This document shows positions 25,448-33,022 of a stretch of DNA of 64,000 nucleotides, one piece after another. The first letter of the stretch is position 1; every line of letters starts with the position of its first letter. The notes beneath the pieces were generated by a model. That model was not told the DNA's origin, did no database searches, and worked only from the letters and a program-made list of their open reading frames with translations. Where the stretch lies: contig NZ_PYUI01000004.1 of the NCBI RefSeq assembly GCF_003097355.1, positions 219,474 to 283,473 of the forward strand, read 5' to 3'. The position numbers and the translations under genes are program-made. This stretch comes from Arthrobacter sp. H-02-3 (GTDB lineage: Bacteria; Actinomycetota; Actinomycetes; Actinomycetales; Micrococcaceae).

Positions 25448-26152
25448 TCAGGAGCGGGCGTAGGGCGGAACAGCGTCGCCGGGCGCGAAGGGCCTGAACC
25501 ACCGATCGAACGCCAGACTACCGGTGTCGGCGTCGGCACGGTCCTGGCTGTCGGCGTCGTCGTCGGGGTAGAGCGCGTCGCTGTCCGCGTCCTCCAGGAG
25601 GACTTCCTCGACGTCGGCCCGCCAGCCCTCCGGAAGGTCCAGTTCGTAGATGTCCTCGGTGATTTCAGCCTGGTCGAGGAGGCAGCGGACGGCGAGTTCC
25701 GCGGCGAGGCAGCCCGGCGCGGTCCAGCCCCGGACCAGGGATGCGGTGACATCCGCGGCGACGACGATGAATTTCTGGGTGAACTTCGCGTCGTAGCTGC
25801 CCGCGAACTGCGGCGGCAGCGAGGACAGGACCGAGGTCCCGGCGATATCGGCAGGCGTGACAACGTCCAGGGTGCCGAGCGTTCCGAGATCGCGGAACAG
25901 TTGGTCAATGAGGATGCTCGACGAATTCCACAGGAGTCCGGCCAGCAGGCGGGTCTGGCGCACGGATTTCTGACGGTCCTCCGGCGGGACGGCGGCCATT
26001 TCCTCCAGGTCTTCGGGATCGAATTGGAGCCGCTGTTCGGCCGTCATGTCGTCCGGGTGCGGATCGAGTCCGAGCAGTTCCAGGCTCAGCCCGGTGAGTT
26101 TTTCGGCGTCGGCCAGTAGTTCTTCGGTGATGTCGTCGTCGTCGGCGCTCAT
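25448..26152 (-). CDS. Acidic protein of unknown function
   Basis: 234 residues, not recognised. Both ends are strongly acidic (MSADDDDITEELLADAEKL at the start, LYPDDDADSQDRADAD near the end). The middle is helical and more hydrophobic (VRQTRLLAGLLWNSSSILIDQLFRDL, FIVVAADVTASLVRGWTAPGCLAAELAVRCLL), with no clear membrane helix. A TAGCAT box (26160-26165) 7 bp before the ATG suggests a leaderless mRNA. It converges on the flavodoxin-like gene 21 bp away. The composition suits a cytosolic adaptor or chaperone-like protein, but nothing points to a specific role. Confidence 0.7.
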   Translation of the reverse strand: MSADDDDITEELLADAEKLTGLSLELLGLDPHPDDMTAEQRLQFDPEDLEEMAAVPPEDRQKSVRQTRLLAGLLWNSSSILIDQLFRDLGTLGTLDVVTPADIAGTSVLSSLPPQFAGSYDAKFTQKFIVVAADVTASLVRGWTAPGCLAAELAVRCLLDQAEITEDIYELDLPEGWRADVEEVLLEDADSDALYPDDDADSQDRADADTGSLAFDRWFRPFAPGDAVPPYARS

Positions 26153-26219
26153 GCCCCCGATGCTACCTGCCGTTTGTTCCTGGCCCGATTCGCGTTACGC
26201 GGCAGGGGCTTGCCGGGTT

Positions 26220-26852
26220 CTAGGCGGCGGCTGCCCGGGGATGCTCTGACGTCGAGCTTTCCATCCGGACCGCGGCAAGGTAGCTGATTCCCGCGATCAG
26301 GGGGACCACGCTGGCCGCGGTGAGCGATGCCAGCGGCCCGGACCGCGCGATGAGCGTGATCAGGAGCGGCAGCACGCCCAGGGCCACGAGCAGCCAGCCG
26401 GCCAGCGCGGTGCGTTTCAGGCCGAGCACGGCGGCCGGGAACGCCAGCGCGACGACGCTGACGGCTATGACAGGTCCGTTGTCACTGAGGAAGCTGCGCA
26501 GGGCCGCCGGGTCGAAGGCGAGCCAGATGCAGGCGGCGATGAAGGCGGAGGACAGGGCGAGCAGCAGGGGAGAGGTCACCGCCGGCCAGAACCACGCCGC
26601 GACCGCGAGGATGAGCATCGGCGCCACCCAGGCGAGCGTTATCAGCGTTCCCGCTGTTCCGCCAGGATCCTGCATGGCGTCGCCACCGATGAAGATTCCC
26701 GCGAGGACCGTGAACACGGCCATGACGGCCGCCCCAGTCCGTGTCAGCGCCGTGGCGCGCCGCTGTGGATCCTTTTCACGTGCAAACACAACACCCATCA
26801 CGACGGCGACCACAACAATCGCGCCGAGCGCCAAAATGACCGGAACGTTCAT
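26220..26852 (-). CDS. Multi-spanning membrane protein, unknown
   Basis: 210 residues with about six to seven hydrophobic helices beginning MNVPVILALGAIVVVAVVM and ending in a polar tail (MESSTSEHPRAAAA). Loops are short; the basic FAREKDPQRR follows the first helix, putting it inside. No transport, enzyme or sensor motif is visible. AGGAGG lies 8 bp before the ATG. It stands alone, 68 bp before the acidic unknown gene on the same strand, with a 328-bp gap upstream to the next gene. Confidence 0.7.
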   Translation of the reverse strand: MNVPVILALGAIVVVAVVMGVVFAREKDPQRRATALTRTGAAVMAVFTVLAGIFIGGDAMQDPGGTAGTLITLAWVAPMLILAVAAWFWPAVTSPLLLALSSAFIAACIWLAFDPAALRSFLSDNGPVIAVSVVALAFPAAVLGLKRTALAGWLLVALGVLPLLITLIARSGPLASLTAASVVPLIAGISYLAAVRMESSTSEHPRAAAA

Positions 26853-27060
26853 GGGATGCCTCCTGCAGACGAACGGGGCTTACGTCCATTGGATTCCTGC
26901 CCCAGCGGCTGTGCCAAGGGGAGAAAGGCCCGTTTCGCTGGGGCCCGGTTGCTCCGGACTGGTCGCACTGAAGTTCGGGCTGCCAGAGTTTTATTCGATC
27001 CACGCAAACTCGGCGCACCGTGGAGCGCGTTCTAGCAGACATGCATGCTGAGCACTCGTG

Positions 27061-27088
27061 TTGCCAGTGTTACCCGTGTGGTTATACT
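27061..27088 (+). promoter_or_regulatory. Promoter for the secreted protein at 27181
   Basis: TTGCCA (27061-27066) and TATACT (27083-27088) are spaced 16 bp, a good sigma-70-type match for this GC content. Transcription should begin near 27095, giving an 85-nt leader before GTG 27181. The rest of the 26853-27180 gap shows nothing I can name. Confidence 0.6.
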
Positions 27089-27180
27089 CATGCTTGGGGG
27101 CGCCTTAGCCGGTGTATGTCGGAAGCGTTCAGCAGTCACAAAACTATCTGCCAACGAACCGACAGGAGGTACGGGGAACC

Positions 27181-27609
27181 GTGCCAGCATTGAAACGATC
27201 AATCTTCCGTAAAGCGGCGGCCGCTGCCGTCCTATCCGTTGCCCTGGGAGCCGGAACGCTCGCCGCGGCGGCCCCGGCCAGCGCCGCAACCTGTGGATCG
27301 GAATTCATTTTCTGCCCCTCGTCATGTGCTGAAACTACCGCGAGTTGCACAGCCGGCGTGTCCACCGTGTATGTCGCTCCAGGAACAATCCTGGGGGCGA
27401 ACACGTATGGCTGGCCCAAGGGCACCAAGCTGGAATACCGCTGGTTCCTGAACGGCGAAGTCTTTGCGGGCGGCTGGAATGCAACCACTAAGGTCTGGGG
27501 GCCGCCGGGCAGGGACAGCAAAGGCGACAAGTACGTCGTGCGCGTCAAGGGCACGTTGGCGGGCAAGGTCAGCTATCGGTTCAGCAGGACGTACGTCGTC
27601 CGCTACTAA
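27181..27609 (+). CDS. Small secreted protein, unknown
   Basis: 142 residues. The N-terminus is a classical Sec signal: basic (KRSIFRK), hydrophobic (AAAAAVLSVALGAGTLAAAA) and a cleavage site near APASAA. The mature protein of about 107 residues starts with four cysteines (CGSEFIFCPSSCAETTASC), which could form two disulfides. A beta-rich part follows with KLEYRWFLNGEVFAGGW and KYVVRVKGTLAGKVSYRF, an Ig-like pattern. GTG 27181 has AGGAGG at 27164-27169. It has its own promoter and a terminator at 27627-27655, so it is monocistronic. Confidence 0.8.
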   Translation: MPALKRSIFRKAAAAAVLSVALGAGTLAAAAPASAATCGSEFIFCPSSCAETTASCTAGVSTVYVAPGTILGANTYGWPKGTKLEYRWFLNGEVFAGGWNATTKVWGPPGRDSKGDKYVVRVKGTLAGKVSYRFSRTYVVRY

Positions 27610-27626
27610 CCACCACGCGCAGAAGA

Positions 27627-27655
27627 CCCCGTCAGTCATCACGACTGGCGGGTTT
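27627..27655 (+). terminator. Rho-independent terminator of the secreted-protein gene
   Basis: CCCGTCAGTC (27628-27637) pairs with GACTGGCGGG (27643-27652) with one G-T wobble around a 5-nt loop, followed by TTTCTG. It lies 18 bp past the stop codon at 27609. Confidence 0.75.
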
Positions 27656-27884
27656 CTGCGTTCTGGTCAGGCCGCGCCCAACGCCTCAAAGGCACGCTTG
27701 CAAGGCCCGCAGACAATGTAGACGCCGTGTGTCGTCTGGGCAACGGAGCGGCGACCTTGCTAATGCTGCTCAATGTAGTTCGACGGTATCGGCCACTCTC
27801 CGGGTGCCGAGTCTTTAGGGCGCTGCGGCGGCCGCCTTGAACGGTGTCTGAGCAATTTCCGGGCTGGCCGATTTGAAGGCAAAA

Positions 27885-27909
27885 GCGCCCCCGGCAACTG
27901 CCGGGGCGC
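27885..27909 (-). terminator. Hairpin with U-tract, minus strand
   Basis: On the minus strand GCGCCCCGGCA-GT-TGCCGGGGGCGC folds into a strong stem with one extra base and is followed at once by TTTTGC. It is 16 bp beyond the stop of the small ORF 27926-28078, which supports that ORF. The adjoining 27656-27884 shows no convincing gene. Confidence 0.7.
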
Positions 27910-27925
27910 CCGCGTTTGTCGGGGG

Positions 27926-28078
27926 TTACGGCGCCAACAAGCGGCAGACGTCGGTCACAGTGCCCGTGCCGGAGAACAAAGTCTTTTGGACGCACTGTAC
28001 CGGGCGTGGAGTGGGATGTACCTCGTCCGCAGGGTGATCCGTGGGTTCATGAATGCGCTTCACAGCATCCGGGGGCAT
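27926..28078 (-). CDS. Candidate 50-residue protein
   Basis: A short frame from ATG 28078 to TAA, beginning MPPDAVKRIHEPTDHP and ending TGTVTDVCRLLAP. It has two cysteines (28 and 45) and no signal peptide or membrane helix. Support comes from context: AGAGGAA lies 5-6 bp before the ATG, and a U-tailed hairpin follows 16 bp past the stop. It is 55 bp downstream of the 75-residue membrane protein gene on the same strand. I know no homolog; it could also be the decayed end of a longer gene. Confidence 0.45.
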   Translation of the reverse strand: MPPDAVKRIHEPTDHPADEVHPTPRPVQCVQKTLFSGTGTVTDVCRLLAP

Positions 28079-28133
28079 TCATGTTCCTCTTCGGGGGAAT
28101 GGCGACAGCCAGCTCCAAGTAGGCCGGCCGGCT

Positions 28134-28361
28134 CTACAGACGGTTAAACTCCTGCTGCCACAGTGCCTTATCCCATCTCTCCTGCAGCTTTCGGTCCATG
28201 GTCCATTTACTCTCCCATGTGTCGAAGTTGGCTTTGAAGGTGGGCACGTAGTAATTGGAGCCCTTGCGGCGGGTTCTCTTCTTGAGTCTCAGCAAGAGGC
28301 CGAGCAGGATCCACACTGCGGTGAGAATTACGACCAGGAAGAATATCGTCTCCACGGGCAA
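28134..28361 (-). CDS. Small single-span membrane protein, unknown
   Basis: 75 residues: one N-terminal transmembrane helix (VETIFFLVVILTAVWILLGLLLRL), a stop-transfer basic patch (KKRTRRKGS) and a cytosolic tail of about 40 residues rich in Trp, Lys and Glu (WESKWTMDRKLQERWDKALWQQEF), likely an amphipathic helix. The start is TTG with GAGGA 4 bp upstream; a GTG two codons later is an alternative. I do not recognise the family. It is followed by the candidate 50-residue gene and a minus-strand terminator. Confidence 0.65.
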   Translation of the reverse strand: MPVETIFFLVVILTAVWILLGLLLRLKKRTRRKGSNYYVPTFKANFDTWESKWTMDRKLQERWDKALWQQEFNRL

Positions 28362-28694
28362 CCAGTCCTCGAAGGGGTTTAGTGCCTCCAGTTTAATCCA
28401 ACTAGTGACGGATAACGAAGCGTGCCCCTTCCCACCGGCAGTGCCACTGCCCGTACCGCTGTCGCACAGACAAGAGTTCTGTTTGCCGGTAGGGAATGAT
28501 TGCCGGAAATGGCTCCTGAGGCGGAGAATCCTCTCTTGGCCGGATGCTTAGCGCATCCACCTTGCAGAGCGAGCGCCTCATTGCGCCGGTACTGCAGTGT
28601 GTCTGAACAATGCCGGGGCTTCCGTGCCGTGGCCGACAACTCCCATGCGGGTGATCAGGGAGTAAAACCCCTTTCTCCGGGCGTGTCGCGCGTG
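28362..28694. other. Intergenic region without a convincing gene
   Basis: This 333-bp gap separates two divergent small membrane-protein genes. A minus-strand frame (28379-28639) is open but its composition is Arg/Cys-rich and unlike local genes. The segment near 28600-28622 (TGTCTGAACAATGCCGGGGC) resembles one near 27845-27866, so both may be worn copies of one short repeat. Confidence 0.4.
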
Positions 28695-28700
28695 TAATAG
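28672..28700 (+). promoter_or_regulatory. Promoter with -10 TAATAG, leaderless start
   Basis: TTTCTC (28672-28677) and TAATAG (28695-28700) are 17 bp apart. The ATG at 28708 follows 7 bp after the -10 with no ribosome site, as expected of a leaderless mRNA. The -35 is weak. Confidence 0.5.
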
Positions 28701-28707
28701 TGTCGTT

Positions 28708-29034
28708 ATGTTCATTTTCGTGCTATTGGCGATCGTGCTACTGGTCTTGTTTTGGCAATACATCTTGGCGGGGCTCGGCCTCTGGGTGCTCGTGCTCCTT
28801 ATGCGCGCCGTGATCAACTGGACGGTGGCCGACCCGACGCCGGGCTACCGCCGGAAGCCCGTTCAGACCCGGCCCGTGGCCAAGCCTGTCCAGACCCGGC
28901 CTATGCCCGCGCTGAAGCCTGCCCGCGAGCTGCCCGCGCCGGACTATCTGCCCAGGTGGACTGCCAGCCGCCGGCTGGACGCCGGCCGCGAGCATGCCCA
29001 GTGGCAGAAGATGTTCGACAACACGGCGCGCTAG
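28708..29034 (+). CDS. Small membrane-anchored protein, unknown
   Basis: 108 residues. Residues 1-35 form one or two hydrophobic helices (FVLLAIVLLVLFWQYILAGLGLWVLVLLM). The remainder is a basic, Pro-rich cytosolic tail with a near-perfect internal repeat, KPVQTRPVA then KPVQTRPMPA, ending in a helical SRRLDAGREHAQWQKMFDN. I do not recognise it. It is divergent from the other small membrane gene at 28134-28361, whose tail is also Trp/Arg-rich. A role in envelope protein contacts is only a guess. Confidence 0.65.
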   Translation: MFIFVLLAIVLLVLFWQYILAGLGLWVLVLLMRAVINWTVADPTPGYRRKPVQTRPVAKPVQTRPMPALKPARELPAPDYLPRWTASRRLDAGREHAQWQKMFDNTAR

Positions 29035-29179
29035 AACCTCGCCGAACCGGTCTCCGGGGCTTCAGAACCTCGGTCCCGTCCAGCGATGCCTCGCGGGTAC
29101 CGCTGGCGGAAAACGCGCGGCTAAAGTTCGCCGCCATGCTAGCCTTTTGCGCGTTCAAAGCGTGACGTCGTCCCCGCGG

Positions 29180-30739
29180 TCAGGCAACCGCCCCCTGAAA
29201 GTGGGCCTCGATGATTCCTTTGATGTCGTCGTGGCAGCCGCCGCAGCCCGTGCCGGCACGGGTCGCCGCGGAAACCTCGGGCACTGTGGAGCAGCCGTCG
29301 GAGGCCGCGGCGGCAATGGCCGTTCCGCTGACGCCGGCGCACCGGCAGACCGTCCGGGCAGGGTCGGCGGCTCCGGGCGAGGCGAGCTGGTCCGGCCCGT
29401 CCAGGCGCAGCAGCAGCGAGCGGTCAGCGGGGAGTTCGGCGCCGCGCTCGAACAGCTGCACGAGCTCGGCCGAAGTGCGGGGCATACCTACGGCCACGAG
29501 ACCCTCAAGGACGCCGGCGCGGGTGGTCATCTTCACGTAGCGGCCGTGCTCCGGATCGGCCCACTGGGCAATCTGCAGCCGGGCGCGGCCGTTCACTGCT
29601 CCCGCGGTGAGGGCTTCCTCGTCCCACGGTTCGGCGGACACATCCCCGGCCACGGCCATGTTCATGCCGCGGGCCTTGAGCACGATCACGCCCGGCAACT
29701 CCGCGGCAAGCGCCGGCAATGATTCCGCCTCGGCAGGAGCGCCGGACGCCAGCAGGGTCAGATACTCGGCGAGCCATTCGGCCTGCCGCCAGCCCGGGCC
29801 CACCAACCCGGACGGACCGCGCGCGGTCCGGCACTCCACGCATTCGGGGTCCGGGCAACGGACTTCCGCGCAGTCGCCGATCGCAAAAATGTGGGGCTCA
29901 TGGTGGGCGCGGAGCTTGTGGTCCACCAGGATTCCGGCGGCCGTGGAGAGGCCGCAGCCTTGGGCCAGTTCGGTCCGCGGCCGGACGCCGCAGGAGAGGA
30001 CCAGGAGGTCGCCGTCGATCGCGGAACCGTCATCCAAAAGCAGCGCGGAGAAACCGCCGTCGGGGGCGTTGTGCTCGACGCCGGTGGAGCGGGCATTGCC
30101 GGCCACCCGCACGCCGCAGTTCCGCAGCGAAGCCGCGAGCACGGCGCCACCGCCGCGGTCGATGTTCCGGCCCAGGGGATGCGGGCCGTTGTGCACTACG
30201 GTGACCGTGGCGCCTTCCTCGGCCGCAGCCAGTGCGGTCTCCAGGCCCAGGACGCCGCCGCCCAGGACCACCACGCGCTTGCCGCCGGCCACCGCCGAGT
30301 GGAGCACGGACGCGTCGCGGAGATCGCGCAGGGCCGTCACGCCCGGCGGCAGCACCGGGGCGGCCGGGTCCGGGTTGAGCCCGGTGAGGTTCGGGATGAC
30401 CGGCCGGGAACCGGTGGCGAAGACCAGCCGGTCGTAGCCCGGGGTGGATCCGTCGGTGAGGACAACCTGCTGGCGGGCGCGGTCCACGCGCCGGACGCGG
30501 ACGCCCAGACGGACGTCGACGCCGTCGGCCACCAGCGCGGCCGGGTCCGCGAGGGCCAGGGCGGCCTGCGTGGTCCGTCCGACGCCGAGATCCGCCACGA
30601 GGACCCGGTTGTACGCGGCCTCGGACTCTTCGCCGATTACCGTCAGGTGCGCGATACCGCTGCGCACGGCAGGCAGCAGCTCGTCGATCAGCCGCGCGGC
30701 GACAGGCCCGAAGCCCACCACTACAATCCGCTCAGTCAT
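29180..30739 (-). CDS. nasB: NasB-like electron-transfer flavoprotein of nitrate reductase
   Basis: 519 residues. FAD motif IVVVGFGPVAARLIDEL at the N-terminus, VFATGS, NAD motif VVVLGGGVLGLETALAA, second FAD motif IFAIGDCAE, and at the C-terminus a BFD-like [2Fe-2S] domain with ligands in VCRCAGVSG and GTGCGGCHDDI. It is the flavin/Fe-S half of a NirB-like protein without the siroheme part, like Bacillus NasB, which passes NAD(P)H electrons to the molybdenum subunit. It overlaps the nasC stop by 4 bp (ATGA), a sign of translational coupling. The symbol follows the Bacillus scheme. Confidence 0.88.
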   Translation of the reverse strand: MTERIVVVGFGPVAARLIDELLPAVRSGIAHLTVIGEESEAAYNRVLVADLGVGRTTQAALALADPAALVADGVDVRLGVRVRRVDRARQQVVLTDGSTPGYDRLVFATGSRPVIPNLTGLNPDPAAPVLPPGVTALRDLRDASVLHSAVAGGKRVVVLGGGVLGLETALAAAEEGATVTVVHNGPHPLGRNIDRGGGAVLAASLRNCGVRVAGNARSTGVEHNAPDGGFSALLLDDGSAIDGDLLVLSCGVRPRTELAQGCGLSTAAGILVDHKLRAHHEPHIFAIGDCAEVRCPDPECVECRTARGPSGLVGPGWRQAEWLAEYLTLLASGAPAEAESLPALAAELPGVIVLKARGMNMAVAGDVSAEPWDEEALTAGAVNGRARLQIAQWADPEHGRYVKMTTRAGVLEGLVAVGMPRTSAELVQLFERGAELPADRSLLLRLDGPDQLASPGAADPARTVCRCAGVSGTAIAAAASDGCSTVPEVSAATRAGTGCGGCHDDIKGIIEAHFQGAVA

Positions 30740-33021
30740 GAGGTCTCCTCTGCTTGAAGAACGCGGGCTTGAACACCGCTGTGATCACCGGCCGGGACGT
30801 CCCCGGACACTGCCGGGCGAATCCACACTTTGCTGGTCTTGAACTCAGGCATCCCGGAAATGGGGTCCGTGGCCGCCTCGGTGAGCCGGTTGGCGCTCTC
30901 GAGTTCCGGGAAGTGGAACGGCAGGAACACCGTCTCCGGGCGGATGTCCGTGCTGAGCTCGGCACGGCAGCTGACCTCGCCGCGCTCGTTGGAAATCGAG
31001 ACGTAGTCGCCGTCTGCGATGCCCTGGGCGGCGGCCGCGGCGGGGTGCAGCTGCAGCCGCGCCTCCGGCCGGGCCTCGACCAGCGCGGCCACCCGGCGGG
31101 TCTGCGCCCCTGACTGGTAGTGCTCCATGAGACGGCCGGTGATCAGCGTCATCGGCTTGCCCAAATGATCAGCGCTGCCGCGCTCCGCCGCGGAAGCGGG
31201 CGTGGATCCCCGAGAAACAGAACGACGCCGGGGCATCACCGCCGTAAAGACGGCTCGCCCGTCCGCATGGGCAAAAGCGTCCAGGAAGAGTCGCGGCGTG
31301 CCGGTGCTACCCGACGGGTACGGCCAGTAGGCGGCCTCGCCGCGGTCCAGCATGGCGTAGTCGATTCCGGAGTAGTCGGCCAGGCCGCCGGAGGACGCGA
31401 GCCGGAGTTCCTCGAACACCGTCTCCGGGTCCTCGCTGAAGGTGGAGGGTGCGTGCAGGAGCTCGGCCAGCCGGGTCATGATCCACAGCTCGCTGCGGAC
31501 ACCGGGCGGGGGAGTGAGGGCCCGGCGGCGGCGGAGCACTCGGCCTTCGAGGTTGGTGAGGGTTCCCTCTTCCTCGGCCCACTGGGTCACGGGCAGGACC
31601 AGGTCCGCCTCGGCGGCGGTCTCAGAGAGGAAGAAGTCGCACACCACGAGGAAGTCCAGGCTGCGCAGGCCCTCGATCACGGCGTTGGCGTCCGGGGCGG
31701 ACACCGCCACGTTTGCGCCGTGCACGAAGAGGCACCGGACGCCGTCGGGCTGTCCCAGGGACTTCAGGAGCTGGACGGCGGGGAGGCCGGGACCGGGGAT
31801 CAGGGTTTCGGGCACACCCCAGACCTTTGCCATGTAGGCGCGGGCGGCGGGGTCGGTGATTTTCCGGTAGCCGGGGAGCTGGTCGGCCTTCTGGCCGTGT
31901 TCCCGGCCGCCCTGGCCGTTGCCCTGGCCGGTGAGCGTGCCGTAGCCGCTGCGCGCGGAGCCCGGCAGGCCCAGCAGTAGCGAGAGGTTGATGGCGGCCG
32001 TGGCGGTATCAGTGCCGTCGATGTGCTGTTCGACGCCGCGGCCGGTGAGGATGTAGCTGCCGCCCTTGCGGGCGCCGTCGGCCAGCCGGCGGGCGGTGTC
32101 GCGGATCAGTCCGGCCGGGACGCCGGTGATCGACTGGACCCGTTCCGGCCAGAAGCTTCCGACGCTGCGGGCCACGGCGTCGTAGCCGGCGGTCCGTTCC
32201 ACGATGAACGCGGTGTCGGCCAGGCCCTCGTGGATCACCACGTGGGAGATGCCCAGGAGGAGGGCGAGGTCGGTGCCCGGCAGGGGCTGCAGGTGCAGGC
32301 CGCCGCCGTCGGAGGTAAACGCGGCGGTGGCGGAGCGCCGGGGGTCGACGACGATCAGCCCGCCGGCGTCGCGTGCGCCTTGCAGGTGCTGGACGAAGGG
32401 CGGCATGGTCTCGGCGACGTTGGAGCCGAGCATCAGGATAGTGCTGGCGGCGTCGAGGTCCGCGAGCGGGAACGGCAGCCCGCGGTCCAGGCCGAAGGCG
32501 CGCATGCCGGCCGCGGCCGCGGAGGACATGCAGAACCGTCCGTTGTAGTCGATCCGCGAGGTGCCCAGGGCCAGCCGGGCGAATTTGCCGAGCTGGTAGG
32601 CCTTCTCATTGGTGAGGCCGCCGCCGCCGAAGACTCCGACGGCGTCCGCTCCGTGTTCGGCGCGGGCCTTCTTCACGGCGGAGACGATCCGCATGAGGGC
32701 TTCGTCCCAGCTGACCGGGCGGTGGACGCCGTCGTCGTCCTTCAGCAACGGTTCCGTGACGCGGCCCGGGTGGTCCAGCAGTGACGCGGAGGTCCAGCCC
32801 TTGCGGCACAGGCCGCCGCGGTTGGTGGGGAAGTCCCGGCCGGTCACAGTGAGGAGAGGCCCGTTTGCGGGTGACACAGCGGCGGCGGGTGCCGGCGCCG
32901 GTGCGGCGTCAACGGGGTCTGACCCCGGCTGGGGAGCCGGGGTCAGAGCCGCTGGAGAGGTGAGCGTCATGGCGCACTGCAGGGCGCAGTAGGGGCAGTG
33001 CGTGTCGGCGCCGGTGGTCAT
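30736..33021 (-). CDS. nasC: Assimilatory nitrate reductase catalytic subunit (Mo-bisMGD)
   Basis: 761-residue molybdopterin oxidoreductase that reduces nitrate to nitrite in the cytosol; no Tat signal is present, as for assimilatory enzymes. The [4Fe-4S] ligands are Cys9, Cys12, Cys16 and Cys72 (NRGGLCRKGW). GTSRIDYNGRFCMSSAAAA, MLGSNVAETMP and GRVLRRRRALTPP mark the cofactor domains, and the C-terminal MoCo-dinucleotide domain starts near LITGRLMEHYQSGAQTRR. Residues 23-54 are a Pro/Ala-rich insert that lengthens the cluster loop. It starts 1 bp after the narK stop. It could equally be labelled nasA. Confidence 0.93.
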   Translation of the reverse strand: MTTGADTHCPYCALQCAMTLTSPAALTPAPQPGSDPVDAAPAPAPAAAVSPANGPLLTVTGRDFPTNRGGLCRKGWTSASLLDHPGRVTEPLLKDDDGVHRPVSWDEALMRIVSAVKKARAEHGADAVGVFGGGGLTNEKAYQLGKFARLALGTSRIDYNGRFCMSSAAAAGMRAFGLDRGLPFPLADLDAASTILMLGSNVAETMPPFVQHLQGARDAGGLIVVDPRRSATAAFTSDGGGLHLQPLPGTDLALLLGISHVVIHEGLADTAFIVERTAGYDAVARSVGSFWPERVQSITGVPAGLIRDTARRLADGARKGGSYILTGRGVEQHIDGTDTATAAINLSLLLGLPGSARSGYGTLTGQGNGQGGREHGQKADQLPGYRKITDPAARAYMAKVWGVPETLIPGPGLPAVQLLKSLGQPDGVRCLFVHGANVAVSAPDANAVIEGLRSLDFLVVCDFFLSETAAEADLVLPVTQWAEEEGTLTNLEGRVLRRRRALTPPPGVRSELWIMTRLAELLHAPSTFSEDPETVFEELRLASSGGLADYSGIDYAMLDRGEAAYWPYPSGSTGTPRLFLDAFAHADGRAVFTAVMPRRRSVSRGSTPASAAERGSADHLGKPMTLITGRLMEHYQSGAQTRRVAALVEARPEARLQLHPAAAAAQGIADGDYVSISNERGEVSCRAELSTDIRPETVFLPFHFPELESANRLTEAATDPISGMPEFKTSKVWIRPAVSGDVPAGDHSGVQARVLQAEETS

Positions 33022-33022
33022 G

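Noticed and set aside
27639..27995. Minus-strand frame of 118 codons
   Set aside because: It runs across a U-tailed terminator and the end of the candidate 50-residue gene, and its Arg/Cys/Ser-rich content is unlike local proteins.
28379..28639. Minus-strand frame of 86 codons
   Set aside because: No ribosome site, odd composition, and it includes the degraded repeat; treated as intergenic.
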